Assembly: GCA_016935035.1 (NCBI GenBank)
Contig: JAFGRR010000529.1
Location: 1-7,724, forward strand
Direction: 5' to 3'
Length of the DNA stretch: 7,724 nucleotides
From: Phycisphaerae bacterium
GTDB lineage: Bacteria > Planctomycetota > Phycisphaerae > UBA1845 > Fen-1342
Positions within the stretch are counted from its first letter, which is position 1. The number at the start of each line of letters is the position of its first letter. Position numbers and translations under genes: made by a program. The notes beneath the pieces are model-generated. The model did not search any database. It had not been told where the DNA came from and saw only the letters and a program-made list of their open reading frames with translations. Of this stretch, positions 1 through 5,185 are shown one piece after another.

Positions 1-446
1 ACCTTCCCAAAAGCGAACGCATGGGCAATGTCCTGGTCCCCCATGCCCTGCCCGAATGCGCCGATCGCGCCCAGGATGTTCGCGTGCGAGTCGGTCGAGA
101 CAAACGTCTCACCCGGGCAAATCAGCCCCTGGTCGATCGCGATGTGCGTGCCAATGCCGGCATCGATGTCGAAGATGCGCATGCCGCTCTCGCGTGCAAA
201 CATGCGGCAAGCCTGCTGATTGGCCGCATACTTCTGATCCGACCCGCCCGGATTGCAGTCGAACGTAAAGAATGTCCGCCCCGGATCGGCGAGTTCGAGC
301 CCGTTATCGCGGATGTTCTTAACGACATTCGCCCCGCCGAAGTCGCGGGCAACGCGTGCGTCGATCTTGACGTCAACAATCTCGCCAGGCGCGACATCTC
401 GACCGGCGTGGTTAGTGAGGATCTTCTCGATGATAGTCTTGGGCAT
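1..446 (-). CDS. aconitase-superfamily dehydratase large subunit (3-isopropylmalate dehydratase/homoaconitase-like), N-terminal part
   Basis: The first 148 residues of an aconitase-superfamily hydro-lyase are present; the gene leaves the window at its left edge. These enzymes isomerise citrate, isopropylmalate or homocitrate through dehydration and rehydration at a 4Fe-4S cluster. The N-terminus MPKTIIEKILTNHAG, a GIGTHIAIDQG segment and the STDSHAN motif followed by GAIGAFGQGMGDQD match the large-subunit (LeuC/HacA-like) branch. The cluster cysteines would mostly lie beyond the edge. The ATG at 446-444 is supported by GGAG (456-453), six bases upstream. The substrate cannot be settled from this part: isopropylmalate, homoaconitate, dimethylmalate-type substrates and citrate are all possible. 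A related-pathway dehydrogenase lies about 2.6 kb upstream on the same strand. Family assignment is firm, substrate open. Confidence 0.9.
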   Translation of the reverse strand, partial: MPKTIIEKILTNHAGRDVAPGEIVDVKIDARVARDFGGANVVKNIRDNGLELADPGRTFFTFDCNPGGSDQKYAANQQACRMFARESGMRIFDIDAGIGTHIAIDQGLICPGETFVSTDSHANILGAIGAFGQGMGDQDIAHAFAFGK

Positions 447-524
447 GCGGGGCTCCGATAGAACCGGTGACTGATAGCTGGAGGCCACTAGGTCAACTCG
501 CCATGTGCCATAGTCACAATGGGG

Positions 525-1175
525 CTAGTCGTCAGTAAACCCGTCATGTTGCTCTGCACTGTTTCTAGGCACCGCGGGCATCCGCTTCAACGTCGCCAGC
601 TTCACGATGCTGCAGAACAGCATGACAAAAGCACTTCCGAACACAATAACCTGGAACAGCCATCCCGGACATCCCAGGTCGGTTGCTGCCAGGTATGGCT
701 CGGCGTAGTTGCTGCCCCAGAAGACAAGCTTCCGAAGCCCCCACACGGGCAGCGTGTAGAGCACCGCATCGAGCCACCAAATGCTGAGCAGGGCAAGCCC
801 CCAGGTTAGTATCCCACGCTTCCGCCGCCGCAACAGCATGACCGTTGCGAACACGGCGACAAGCCACGTGCTCAGTGATCCCCCCAAACGCACCACCGCG
901 TCACTGGTGAAATCCATCAACCCGTCATTGCCGCACATTCCGAAGTGGAACCCAAAGGGCCACCCGATCCATGTCACGTCTGGATAGACGCGCAACCCCA
1001 GCACCTCAACGAACGTGATTGTGCCGCCGCAGAGGATGCATGTCAGCCCGTGGCCAACGACCTCGTGCCACAGAATCCCAATGATGCCGGACAGTGTCAG
1101 TGCTGCCGCGACCGCGAAGACTCTCAGCGATGCGCCCAGAAAAAACCGTGCTTTGTGACCAACTGCCCGCGGCAT
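525..1175 (-). CDS. small integral membrane protein with HExxxH motif, M50-like putative metalloprotease
   Basis: A 216-residue membrane protein that I do not recognise by name. Hydrophobic segments lie at about residues 17-37, 101-115, 122-143 and 172-194. The first ends in HEVVGH (37-42), followed by GHGLTCILCGG. The placement of a metal-binding His-Glu motif at the end of a transmembrane helix, followed by a glycine pair, resembles site-2 protease (M50) proteins. However, the motif has three residues between Glu and the second His (HExxxH), not the usual two. D136, in the third hydrophobic segment (WWLDAVLY), could be a third metal ligand. The C-terminus is polar. I chose the ATG at 1175 because GGGGG lies five bases before it; a GTG at 1187 would add four residues but has no ribosome site. 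It lies 59 bases after the HD gene on the same strand and may share its transcript. Protease activity is inference. Confidence 0.72.
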   Translation of the reverse strand: MPRAVGHKARFFLGASLRVFAVAAALTLSGIIGILWHEVVGHGLTCILCGGTITFVEVLGLRVYPDVTWIGWPFGFHFGMCGNDGLMDFTSDAVVRLGGSLSTWLVAVFATVMLLRRRKRGILTWGLALLSIWWLDAVLYTLPVWGLRKLVFWGSNYAEPYLAATDLGCPGWLFQVIVFGSAFVMLFCSIVKLATLKRMPAVPRNSAEQHDGFTDD

Positions 1176-1234
1176 AACAGCCCCCACAAGCCGTAGGAAA
1201 CGCCGCCCTGGCCTACCCAGTTAACGGCCGACTA

Positions 1235-1810
1235 CTACTGAATCAACGTCCCGCCGGCCATCATAACCAACGGATTGAATGTCGCGAAATCGGCCTGGTG
1301 AATGAGAACGGTCTCCAGGCATTGCGGCCGGCCGTCGCCTTCCTTGGCGTGGCAGGCGATGGTGTTCAGGATCTCGTCAGGCAGACCGACTTCATAGGCC
1401 AACGCTGTGCCGGAGATCGGGTGGCGGGCGCACATGCCGGCACGGCTCTTGCGCACGTTGCCCTGCTCGTCCTTCTCGAATTCGAGCAGCTTGCCCACGT
1501 CGTGCAGCAGCCCGCCGAGCAGCAGGCGGTCGTAGTCAATCGCGTACGGCAGCTTGGCGTAAGCCGCCTCCTGGGCCTTGGCGAGCTGATAGGCCCCCTC
1601 GGTGACGGCGATCGTGTGCTCGATGAAATTAACGCCGCGCGTATTGGTCAGCAGCGTGAACGGCATGCTCCTCAACTCATCGACCGACTCCCACCCGCCA
1701 CGCTGACAAGCCAGCGCCCAGGCCTTGACGGTCTTGGCCTTAAGATCGGCGTCCGTGACACGTTCGAGAGTGGAGGCGAACAGTGACGTGATATCGGCTT
1801 CGGTGATCAT
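1235..1810 (-). CDS. HD-domain metal-dependent phosphohydrolase
   Basis: A 191-residue single-domain HD-superfamily protein. The full set of metal-binding residues can be followed: H65 (FIEHTIAV), the H103-D104 pair (GLLHDVGK), H130 (CARHPISG), H154 (ACHAKEG) and D174 (HQADF). The pattern with two extra histidines between the HD pair and the last Asp suits a two-metal site, as in HD phosphodiesterases and nucleotide phosphohydrolases. The substrate cannot be told; cyclic or plain nucleotides are typical for the superfamily. No signal peptide or membrane segment is seen, so it should be cytosolic. Start: ATG with GGAG (1822-1819) eight bases upstream. The gene upstream on this strand is separated by a 7-bp periodic array (1841-1889). 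The HExxxH membrane-protein gene follows after a short gap and may be co-transcribed. Confidence 0.88.
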   Translation of the reverse strand: MITEADITSLFASTLERVTDADLKAKTVKAWALACQRGGWESVDELRSMPFTLLTNTRGVNFIEHTIAVTEGAYQLAKAQEAAYAKLPYAIDYDRLLLGGLLHDVGKLLEFEKDEQGNVRKSRAGMCARHPISGTALAYEVGLPDEILNTIACHAKEGDGRPQCLETVLIHQADFATFNPLVMMAGGTLIQ

Positions 1811-1840
1811 GTGGTGCGCTCCGGTGTGGATCGACGGGCA

Positions 1841-1889
1841 GTAGTCTCTGTCGTCAGTTGTTAGTCATTAGTTCTTGGCTATTGGTTCT
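1841..1889. repeat. degenerate 7-bp tandem periodicity (seven units)
   Basis: Read on the plus strand in sevens from 1841, the units are GTAGTCT, CTGTCGT, CAGTTGT, TAGTCAT, TAGTTCT, TGGCTAT and TGGTTCT. A rough consensus is TAGTTCT, with G at position 3 in five of the seven units and T at position 7 in all of them. The array is much more AT-rich than its surroundings. It fills most of the gap between the HD gene start and the stop of the upstream gene, ending one base before that stop codon. Function unknown. The 7-bp phase is seen directly; common origin by tandem duplication is inference because the units have diverged. Confidence 0.55.
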
Positions 1890-2192
1890 TTAGTCCTGGC
1901 GCTTGGTGTGCTTTTGGCGCTTCCATAGATTCACCAGCTCTTCGGCAACCTTGTGGTCCTGTGCCGGGTTGGGCGGCAGCCCCATCCTGGCCCGGATTAC
2001 GTCGTTTAGGTAACGCGCAATGTCGTCGGTCGTGGCTCCTCGGTCGAGAAGGCCGACTATCGCGGGTGCATAGCCATCGTACTCATCTGGCGACTCATCA
2101 ACCAATCCGAGCGGATCCCAGCGACGAAGGGCAGCCAGCACGAGTCCGTGGCCCTCTCGATAGCGTCGTTTTAACCGCTCACGATCACACAT
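1890..2192 (-). CDS. small conserved protein of unknown function (possibly DUF1871-like)
   Basis: A 100-residue, charged, soluble protein without signal peptide or membrane segment. The core RRWDPLGLVDESPDEYDGYA, followed by a predicted helical stretch (AIVGLLDRGATTDDIARYL) and RARMGL, recalls a widespread family of small proteins with a WDP-[IL]-G and DEYD-Y pattern, such as DUF1871-like proteins. That assignment is from memory and tentative; no biochemical role is known to me. The C-terminus is basic (WKRQKHTKRQD). Start: ATG at 2192 with GGAG (2204-2201) eight bases upstream. The frame stays open to 2321, but that extension runs through a REP-like hairpin and has a low-complexity reading, so I excluded it. 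It lies between the RAYT gene and the HD gene on the same strand. Confidence 0.65.
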   Translation of the reverse strand: MCDRERLKRRYREGHGLVLAALRRWDPLGLVDESPDEYDGYAPAIVGLLDRGATTDDIARYLNDVIRARMGLPPNPAQDHKVAEELVNLWKRQKHTKRQD

Positions 2193-2211
2193 CACCCGCA
2201 CTCCACAGAAG

Positions 2212-2224
2212 CGTCCCTGGGACG
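2212..2224. repeat. perfect 6-bp inverted repeat upstream of the small unknown gene
   Basis: CGTCCC-T-GGGACG is a perfect palindrome with a one-base centre, about 20 bases upstream of the ATG at 2192. It could be an operator or part of a decayed REP hairpin. Only the symmetry is seen. Confidence 0.4.
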
Positions 2225-2234
2225 AACGCCCAAT

Positions 2235-2260
2235 GTGGCGGCCGCCCCCCGTGGTGGCCG
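2235..2260 (+). repeat. REP-like hairpin element 1 (downstream flank of RAYT)
   Basis: This element reads GTGG, then a GC stem, a loop of C residues and the return arm, in the plus orientation. Over its length it differs at only two positions from the element at 2981-3005, which lies in the opposite orientation on the other side of the RAYT gene. The foot tetranucleotide is GTGG instead of GTAG, and one stem base has changed, so this copy appears slightly decayed. It lies between the RAYT stop (2328) and the start of the next gene (2192). Confidence 0.75.
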
Positions 2261-2327
2261 TTGAACGCAGTAAGCGCCACCGCGCCAGCGCCAATACGGC
2301 CGCGCAACATTCCACGGACACAACTCG

Positions 2328-2831
2328 TCACAATTCAACAAACACCTTCGTCCACGGCCACTCGTCCCACCGCTTGACCAACCCCGCACGACAAGGATCG
2401 TCGGCGATGTAGTACATAACCCGCTGAACCGTCTCGCCCAATCGGCATACATGATCATGAGCCGACCGCTGCCAGAGTGGCGGCTGTCCGCCGCCCTTCA
2501 TGAATCGGTTGGTCGTATAGCTCTTAAACGAATCAAGCCACTTCGCTACGGACACGCCACTGTCGCCGGGCGACAACAACACGTGCAGATGATCGGGCAT
2601 CAGGCAATAGCCGTAGAGCCGGTAGTCCAGCTTCTGGCAGTAGAACTCGACGTTGTCGCAGACCATCCTGGCGATATCCTCGGCCGCGAACGGGCAACCG
2701 GTGTGGGCGCGTACTGTGACGTGGATGTCTATGTCGCCGCCGTAGTCGCAGTTGTCCAGGCGCACTGCTCGGCCGCGGCCGTATGTCGCGAGGTCACGGA
2801 GGGGGGTGCTGGAGCGTGACTTGTCGGACAT
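2328..2831 (-). CDS. REP-associated tyrosine transposase (RAYT), Y1/IS200-like HUH nuclease
   Basis: A 167-residue Y1_Tnp-family protein. The core YGYCLMPDHLHVLLSP (about residues 72-87) carries the metal-binding HxH pair H81/H83. Next come the helix segment FKSYTTNRFM (102-111), LWQRSAHDHV (119-128) and the C-terminal block MYYIADDPCRAGLV (139-152), in which Y140 or Y141 is the likely nucleophile that bonds to DNA 5' ends. RAYTs cut single-stranded DNA at REP hairpins marked by a GTAG foot. The gene is flanked by such hairpins (2235-2260, 2877-2904, 2947-2974, 2981-3005) in opposite orientations on its two sides, which strongly supports RAYT rather than an ordinary IS200 transposase. The usual Asn of the NP motif is Asp here. 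Length is normal and the frame is intact, so it may be active. Start: ATG with AGGAGAGG (2847-2840) eight bases upstream. Confidence 0.92.
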   Translation of the reverse strand: MSDKSRSSTPLRDLATYGRGRAVRLDNCDYGGDIDIHVTVRAHTGCPFAAEDIARMVCDNVEFYCQKLDYRLYGYCLMPDHLHVLLSPGDSGVSVAKWLDSFKSYTTNRFMKGGGQPPLWQRSAHDHVCRLGETVQRVMYYIADDPCRAGLVKRWDEWPWTKVFVEL

Positions 2832-2849
2832 CGCCGATACCTCTCCTAC

Positions 2850-2863
2850 GCTACCGCGGTAGC
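2850..2863. repeat. 14-bp perfect palindrome just upstream of the RAYT gene
   Basis: GCTACCGCGGTAGC is its own reverse complement and lies next to the ribosome site of the RAYT gene (2847-2840), about 19 bases before the ATG. It carries GTAG on both strands, the same tetranucleotide found at the foot of the REP hairpins. Possible roles are an autoregulatory binding site for the transposase or a collapsed REP element. The palindrome is seen; the role is inference. Confidence 0.55.
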
Positions 2864-2876
2864 CGTTTCGATGCCC

Positions 2877-2904
2877 TACGTCGGCCGCGGGGGGCCGACG
2901 CTAC
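2877..2904 (-). repeat. REP-like hairpin element 2
   Basis: On the minus strand this starts with GTAG, then a perfect 8-bp stem (arms CGTCGGCC and GGCCGACG) around the 6-base loop CCCCGC. It is identical over 28 bases to element 3 at 2947-2974. It lies in the leader between the dehydrogenase gene and the RAYT gene. Confidence 0.85.
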
Positions 2905-2946
2905 CTTGGGCGGCTTGACGCTGCCGCGTGATGGTTGCTCTCACCA

Positions 2947-2974
2947 TACGTCGGCCGCGGGGGGCCGACGCTAC
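2947..2974 (-). repeat. REP-like hairpin element 3, exact copy of element 2
   Basis: A 28-base exact direct repeat of 2877-2904, offset by 70 bases: GTAG foot, 8-bp perfect stem and CCCCGC loop on the minus strand. The 42 bases between the copies are unique GC-rich sequence. Exact identity suggests recent duplication or gene conversion. Confidence 0.85.
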
Positions 2975-2980
2975 TTTGCT

Positions 2981-3005
2981 GGCCGCCACGGGGGGCGGCC
3001 GCTAC
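2981..3005 (-). repeat. REP-like hairpin element 4
   Basis: On the minus strand this reads GTAG, then C, then a perfect 7-bp stem (arms GGCCGCC and GGCGGCC) around the loop CCCCGT. The loop and foot match elements 2 and 3, while the stem has changed on both arms so that pairing is kept. It lies six bases from element 3 and is a near-identical inverted partner of element 1 (2235-2260). Confidence 0.82.
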
Positions 3006-3013
3006 TTGGCGGA

Positions 3014-3031
3014 CGCCCCGCGCGTGGGGCG
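3014..3031 (-). terminator. GC hairpin directly after the dehydrogenase stop codon
   Basis: The arms CGCCCC and GGGGCG pair around a 6-base loop, starting one base after the stop codon of the dehydrogenase gene. There is no run of T after it, so a simple intrinsic terminator is not proven. It could instead protect the transcript end or be part of the repeat cluster at 2877-3005. Confidence 0.35.
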
Positions 3032-3032
3032 G

Positions 3033-4217
3033 CTAGAGCTTGTCAATCACGGCATCCGTCATCTGCTGTGTCGTCGCTGCGCCTTGCTTGATTACGTCCG
3101 GGCCGCCCTTGAGCTTCAGCATGTCGTAGGCCTGCACCTTGCCCTCGGCGATGACGGCGGCGATGGCGTCGCGGATGCGCTTGGATTTGTCGGTCTCGCC
3201 GATGTGGTCGAGCATCATGCACGCGCTCAGGATCATCGCGATCGGGTTCACGATTGACGGATCGAGATTCTCATACTTCGGAGCCGAGCCGTGCGTCGGC
3301 TCAAAGACCGCCACCTCGTCGCCGATGTTGGCACTGCACGCGAAGCCCAGACCGCCGACCAGGCCGGCGAAGCCGTCGGATACGATGTCGCCGAACATGT
3401 TACCGGCGACGATTACGCCGTAATCCTCGGGGTTCTTGGTCAGCCACATCATCTGCGCGTCGATATTGGTCTCCCAGACGTCGATGCCGGGATAATCCTT
3501 GCCGATGGCGCGCGTCTCGAGCGTCATCATGCCCGACGTCTCGCGAATGACGTTGGGTTTCTCGCAAATCGTGACCGACTTGTAGCCGAACTTTTTGGCA
3601 TACTCGAACGCCGCCCGCGCGATCCGCCGGCAGGCCTTGCGGGTGAAAATGCGCGTCGAGACGGCCAGGTCCTCGCGCGGGCAATCCTTGAAGTTCGCGA
3701 ACTTCGGGTGCGTGCTCAGCGCCTCGTACACCTGGTCCGGCGGATTGGTCCACTCGACGCCGCCGTAGAGACCTTCGGTGTTCTGGCGGAAGATGACCAC
3801 GTTCACCGGCGGCTCTTCATACTGGTTGCCGTGCGTGCGGCGGATGAAATTCAGCGGGTTGCCCGGGAACGAGATGCACGGGCGAATGCAGATGTCGAGG
3901 TTGAAACGCTGGCGCAGACCGACGATCGGGCTGTAATAGACGAATCCCTTGTCGCGCAGCTCCGGCGAAAGCTCGGAAGCGGCCTTGTCCTTGGGCTTGG
4001 ACGTGATCGCACCGAACAGGCCGACCTTGTGCTGGGCCAGCAGGTCGATCGTGCGATCGGGCAGGGCGTTACCCTCCTTGATCCAGAACTCCCAGCCGAT
4101 GTCGGCGTGCATGTAGTCAGCCTTGAAACCCGCCGCTTCGAGCACGCGGATCGACTCCGGCAGCACGACCTTACCGATTCCATCACCCGGCATTGAGACA
4201 ATGGTGCGTTTCGCCAC
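3033..4217 (-). CDS. isocitrate/isopropylmalate dehydrogenase family protein, probably isocitrate dehydrogenase
   Basis: A 394-residue beta-decarboxylating dehydrogenase, usual length for the family. Motifs in order: GDGIG (11-15); S96 and R102, matching the E. coli Icd substrate Ser and Arg; R112 (IRP); R144 and Y151 in FRQNTEGLYGGVEW; K220; D253; and the metal-binding pair D277/D281 in GNMFGDIVSDG. The FRQNTEG form favours isocitrate (NTE/NSE) over isopropylmalate dehydrogenase. In the cofactor site THGSAPKY (308-315) and Y364 (AYD) resemble NADP-type Icd, but the Arg that follows in E. coli is Lys here, so cofactor choice is uncertain. The product would be 2-oxoglutarate in the TCA cycle. 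I chose the GTG at 4217 because AGGAG (4229-4225) precedes it by seven bases; an in-frame ATG at 4244 would place this ribosome site inside the gene. Homoisocitrate or tartrate dehydrogenase are less likely alternatives. Confidence 0.9.
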   Translation of the reverse strand: MAKRTIVSMPGDGIGKVVLPESIRVLEAAGFKADYMHADIGWEFWIKEGNALPDRTIDLLAQHKVGLFGAITSKPKDKAASELSPELRDKGFVYYSPIVGLRQRFNLDICIRPCISFPGNPLNFIRRTHGNQYEEPPVNVVIFRQNTEGLYGGVEWTNPPDQVYEALSTHPKFANFKDCPREDLAVSTRIFTRKACRRIARAAFEYAKKFGYKSVTICEKPNVIRETSGMMTLETRAIGKDYPGIDVWETNIDAQMMWLTKNPEDYGVIVAGNMFGDIVSDGFAGLVGGLGFACSANIGDEVAVFEPTHGSAPKYENLDPSIVNPIAMILSACMMLDHIGETDKSKRIRDAIAAVIAEGKVQAYDMLKLKGGPDVIKQGAATTQQMTDAVIDKL

Positions 4218-4224
4218 GTTGAAG

Positions 4225-4229
4225 CTCCT
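4225..4229 (-). promoter_or_regulatory. ribosome binding site AGGAG deciding a GTG start
   Basis: AGGAG on the minus strand, seven bases before the GTG at 4217-4215. It sets the start of the dehydrogenase at GTG rather than at the ATG at 4244, which would add nine poorly conserved residues. Confidence 0.75.
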
Positions 4230-4245
4230 CTCTCGCGGCCCCATC

Positions 4246-4300
4246 CGGTCCGGACCGCCCGCAGCCTGAGATGTGACCCCCGGTCACCCGCGGACCGGAC
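4246..4300. promoter_or_regulatory. palindrome cluster in the divergent upstream region (possible operator)
   Basis: Three symmetric features lie here between the divergent dehydrogenase and dipeptidase genes: the perfect palindrome CGGTCCGGACCG (4246-4257), the inverted repeat GTGACC-CCC-GGTCAC (4273-4287), and a second copy of CGGACCG (4291-4297), 40 bases from the first (4251-4257). Two spaced copies around a third palindrome could be a regulator site or RNA hairpins in the dehydrogenase leader. The symmetry is seen; binding is inference. Confidence 0.35.
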
Positions 4301-4389
4301 GCCGATGCATAAACCCCGTATCATAGCGACCTGGCCCCGACGTTCACAGCCGCCCGCCGCCCAATCCGAGCCCGAAGCGGGCATGAAGA

Positions 4390-4421
4390 AGGGACTGAGG
4401 GACGTAGGGACGAAGGGGACT
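4390..4421 (+). repeat. 8-bp tandem repeat, four units
   Basis: Units AGGGACTG, AGGGACGT, AGGGACGA and AGGGGACT follow one another without gaps; the first three share AGGGAC exactly. It lies five bases before REP element 5 (4427-4453), upstream of the dipeptidase gene. Function unknown. Confidence 0.6.
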
Positions 4422-4426
4422 ACGAA

Positions 4427-4453
4427 GACGGCCGACGAGACGGCGGCCGCTAC
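4427..4453 (-). repeat. REP-like hairpin element 5 (second loop type)
   Basis: On the minus strand this reads GTAG, then arm CGGCCGCC, loop GTCTC and arm GTCGGCCG, with seven of eight stem pairs intact. The GTAG foot and the start of the stem are shared with the elements near the RAYT gene, but the loop differs. It ends 11 bases before the ribosome site of the dipeptidase gene, so it would form a hairpin in that transcript if transcription starts upstream. Confidence 0.78.
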
Positions 4454-4464
4454 GTGCCCACACC

Positions 4465-4470
4465 GGAGGA
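4465..4470 (+). promoter_or_regulatory. ribosome binding site GGAGGA of the dipeptidase gene
   Basis: A strong site eight bases before the ATG at 4479. It selects that start over the upstream in-frame ATG at 4305, whose extra 58 codons run through the 8-bp array and REP element 5. Confidence 0.8.
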
Positions 4471-4478
4471 ATCGGCGT

Positions 4479-5183
4479 ATGCGTAACACGACCACACGGG
4501 CAGGCCGCCCACATCACCAACTGTCAAACGCCATCAGCCTGGGCCTTGCCTGCCTGGCCCTGCTTGTCGCCACCGGCTGCGCGAGTACCGGGCCAAAGAT
4601 GGTGGCGGCAGCCGATGTCGAGCTCGTCAACCTGCGCGACGTCGATCCGACGTTGATCATCGACGCCCGCTACGCCACCGCCGACAACTTCGCCGGCGTC
4701 CGCATGTATCCCAAGAACGAGATCTTCCTCGAACGCGGCGCCGCCGAGGCTCTCAAACGCGTGCAGACGCGCCTGCGGGCGATGCAGTTGGGGCTGAAGG
4801 TGCTCGACGGCTACCGCCCGCACGAGGTGCAGCGCCGGCTGTGGGAGATCATGCCCGACCCGCGCTACGTCGCCCGACCGGAAAGAGGCTCGCGGCACAA
4901 TCGCGGCTGCGCGGTGGATGTGACACTTGTTGACCTAGCCGGCAATGAGCTGCCCATGCCGACACCGTTCGACGAATTCTCCGACAGGGCCCACCACGAC
5001 TACATGGACCTGCCGCCCAAAGTCCAGATCAACCGCGCCATTCTCAGGGAGACGATGACCGCCGAGGGCTTCACGCCGTTATCAAGCGAATGGTGGCACT
5101 ACGACGCCCCCGGCTGGGAACGCTTCCCGATTCTCGACGTGAACCCCTACGGACAGCCGCTATTCCCCGACAGCGAGCAGTAA
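4479..5183 (+). CDS. D-alanyl-D-alanine dipeptidase, VanX/M15D family, predicted lipoprotein
   Basis: A 234-residue zinc peptidase of the VanX family, which splits D-Ala-D-Ala. The family's key residues are all visible: R113 (DGYRPHEV), S138-x-H140 and D147 in SRHNRGCAVD (zinc ligands H140 and D147), and E204 with H207 in EWWH (catalytic base and third zinc ligand). MPTPFDEFSDRAH (160-172) also matches the family. The N-terminus has a hydrophobic stretch (about 19-33) ending in ATGC with C34, a lipobox with Ala instead of Leu at -3. This predicts export and lipid anchoring, unlike cytosolic VanX. A role in peptidoglycan recycling or salvage of D-Ala dipeptides fits this better than vancomycin resistance, and no vanH or vanA neighbours are seen. 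It is the only plus-strand gene, divergent from the dehydrogenase and convergent with lepA. It is bracketed by REP-like elements at 4427-4453 and 5186-5287. Confidence 0.9.
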   Translation: MRNTTTRAGRPHHQLSNAISLGLACLALLVATGCASTGPKMVAAADVELVNLRDVDPTLIIDARYATADNFAGVRMYPKNEIFLERGAAEALKRVQTRLRAMQLGLKVLDGYRPHEVQRRLWEIMPDPRYVARPERGSRHNRGCAVDVTLVDLAGNELPMPTPFDEFSDRAHHDYMDLPPKVQINRAILRETMTAEGFTPLSSEWWHYDAPGWERFPILDVNPYGQPLFPDSEQ

Positions 5184-5185
5184 AT

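Noticed and set aside
471..496. TTGACC (491-496) and TATCAG (471-476) on the minus strand as a promoter for the dehydratase gene
   Set aside because: The spacing is only 14 bases and the -10 match is poor; no better -10 at 16-18 bases.
1298..1786. 162-codon open frame on the plus strand
   Set aside because: Antisense to the HD-domain gene, whose metal-binding residues are all conserved.
2193..2321. N-terminal extension of the small unknown gene up to 2321
   Set aside because: It runs through REP element 1 and has no conserved look; the ATG at 2192 has a properly spaced GGAG.
2877..2974. Two identical 28-bp repeats with a 42-bp spacer, resembling a minimal CRISPR
   Set aside because: Only two copies, no cas gene, and the repeat is a strong GC hairpin with related copies scattered in other gaps next to a RAYT gene; REP element is the better reading.
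3291..4196. 301-codon open frame on the plus strand
   Set aside because: It lies antisense to the clearly conserved dehydrogenase gene; its composition (many Arg, Leu, Asp, Val) is typical of a GC-rich shadow frame.
4320..4325. TATGAT on the minus strand as a -10 box for the dehydrogenase
   Set aside because: The hexamer 17 bases upstream (TGTGAA) matches the -35 consensus badly, and the leader would be about 100 bases; too weak to annotate.
4305..4478. Earlier in-frame ATG of the dipeptidase gene at 4305
   Set aside because: The extra 58 residues are translated repeats, and the lipoprotein signal and GGAGGA site both point to 4479.
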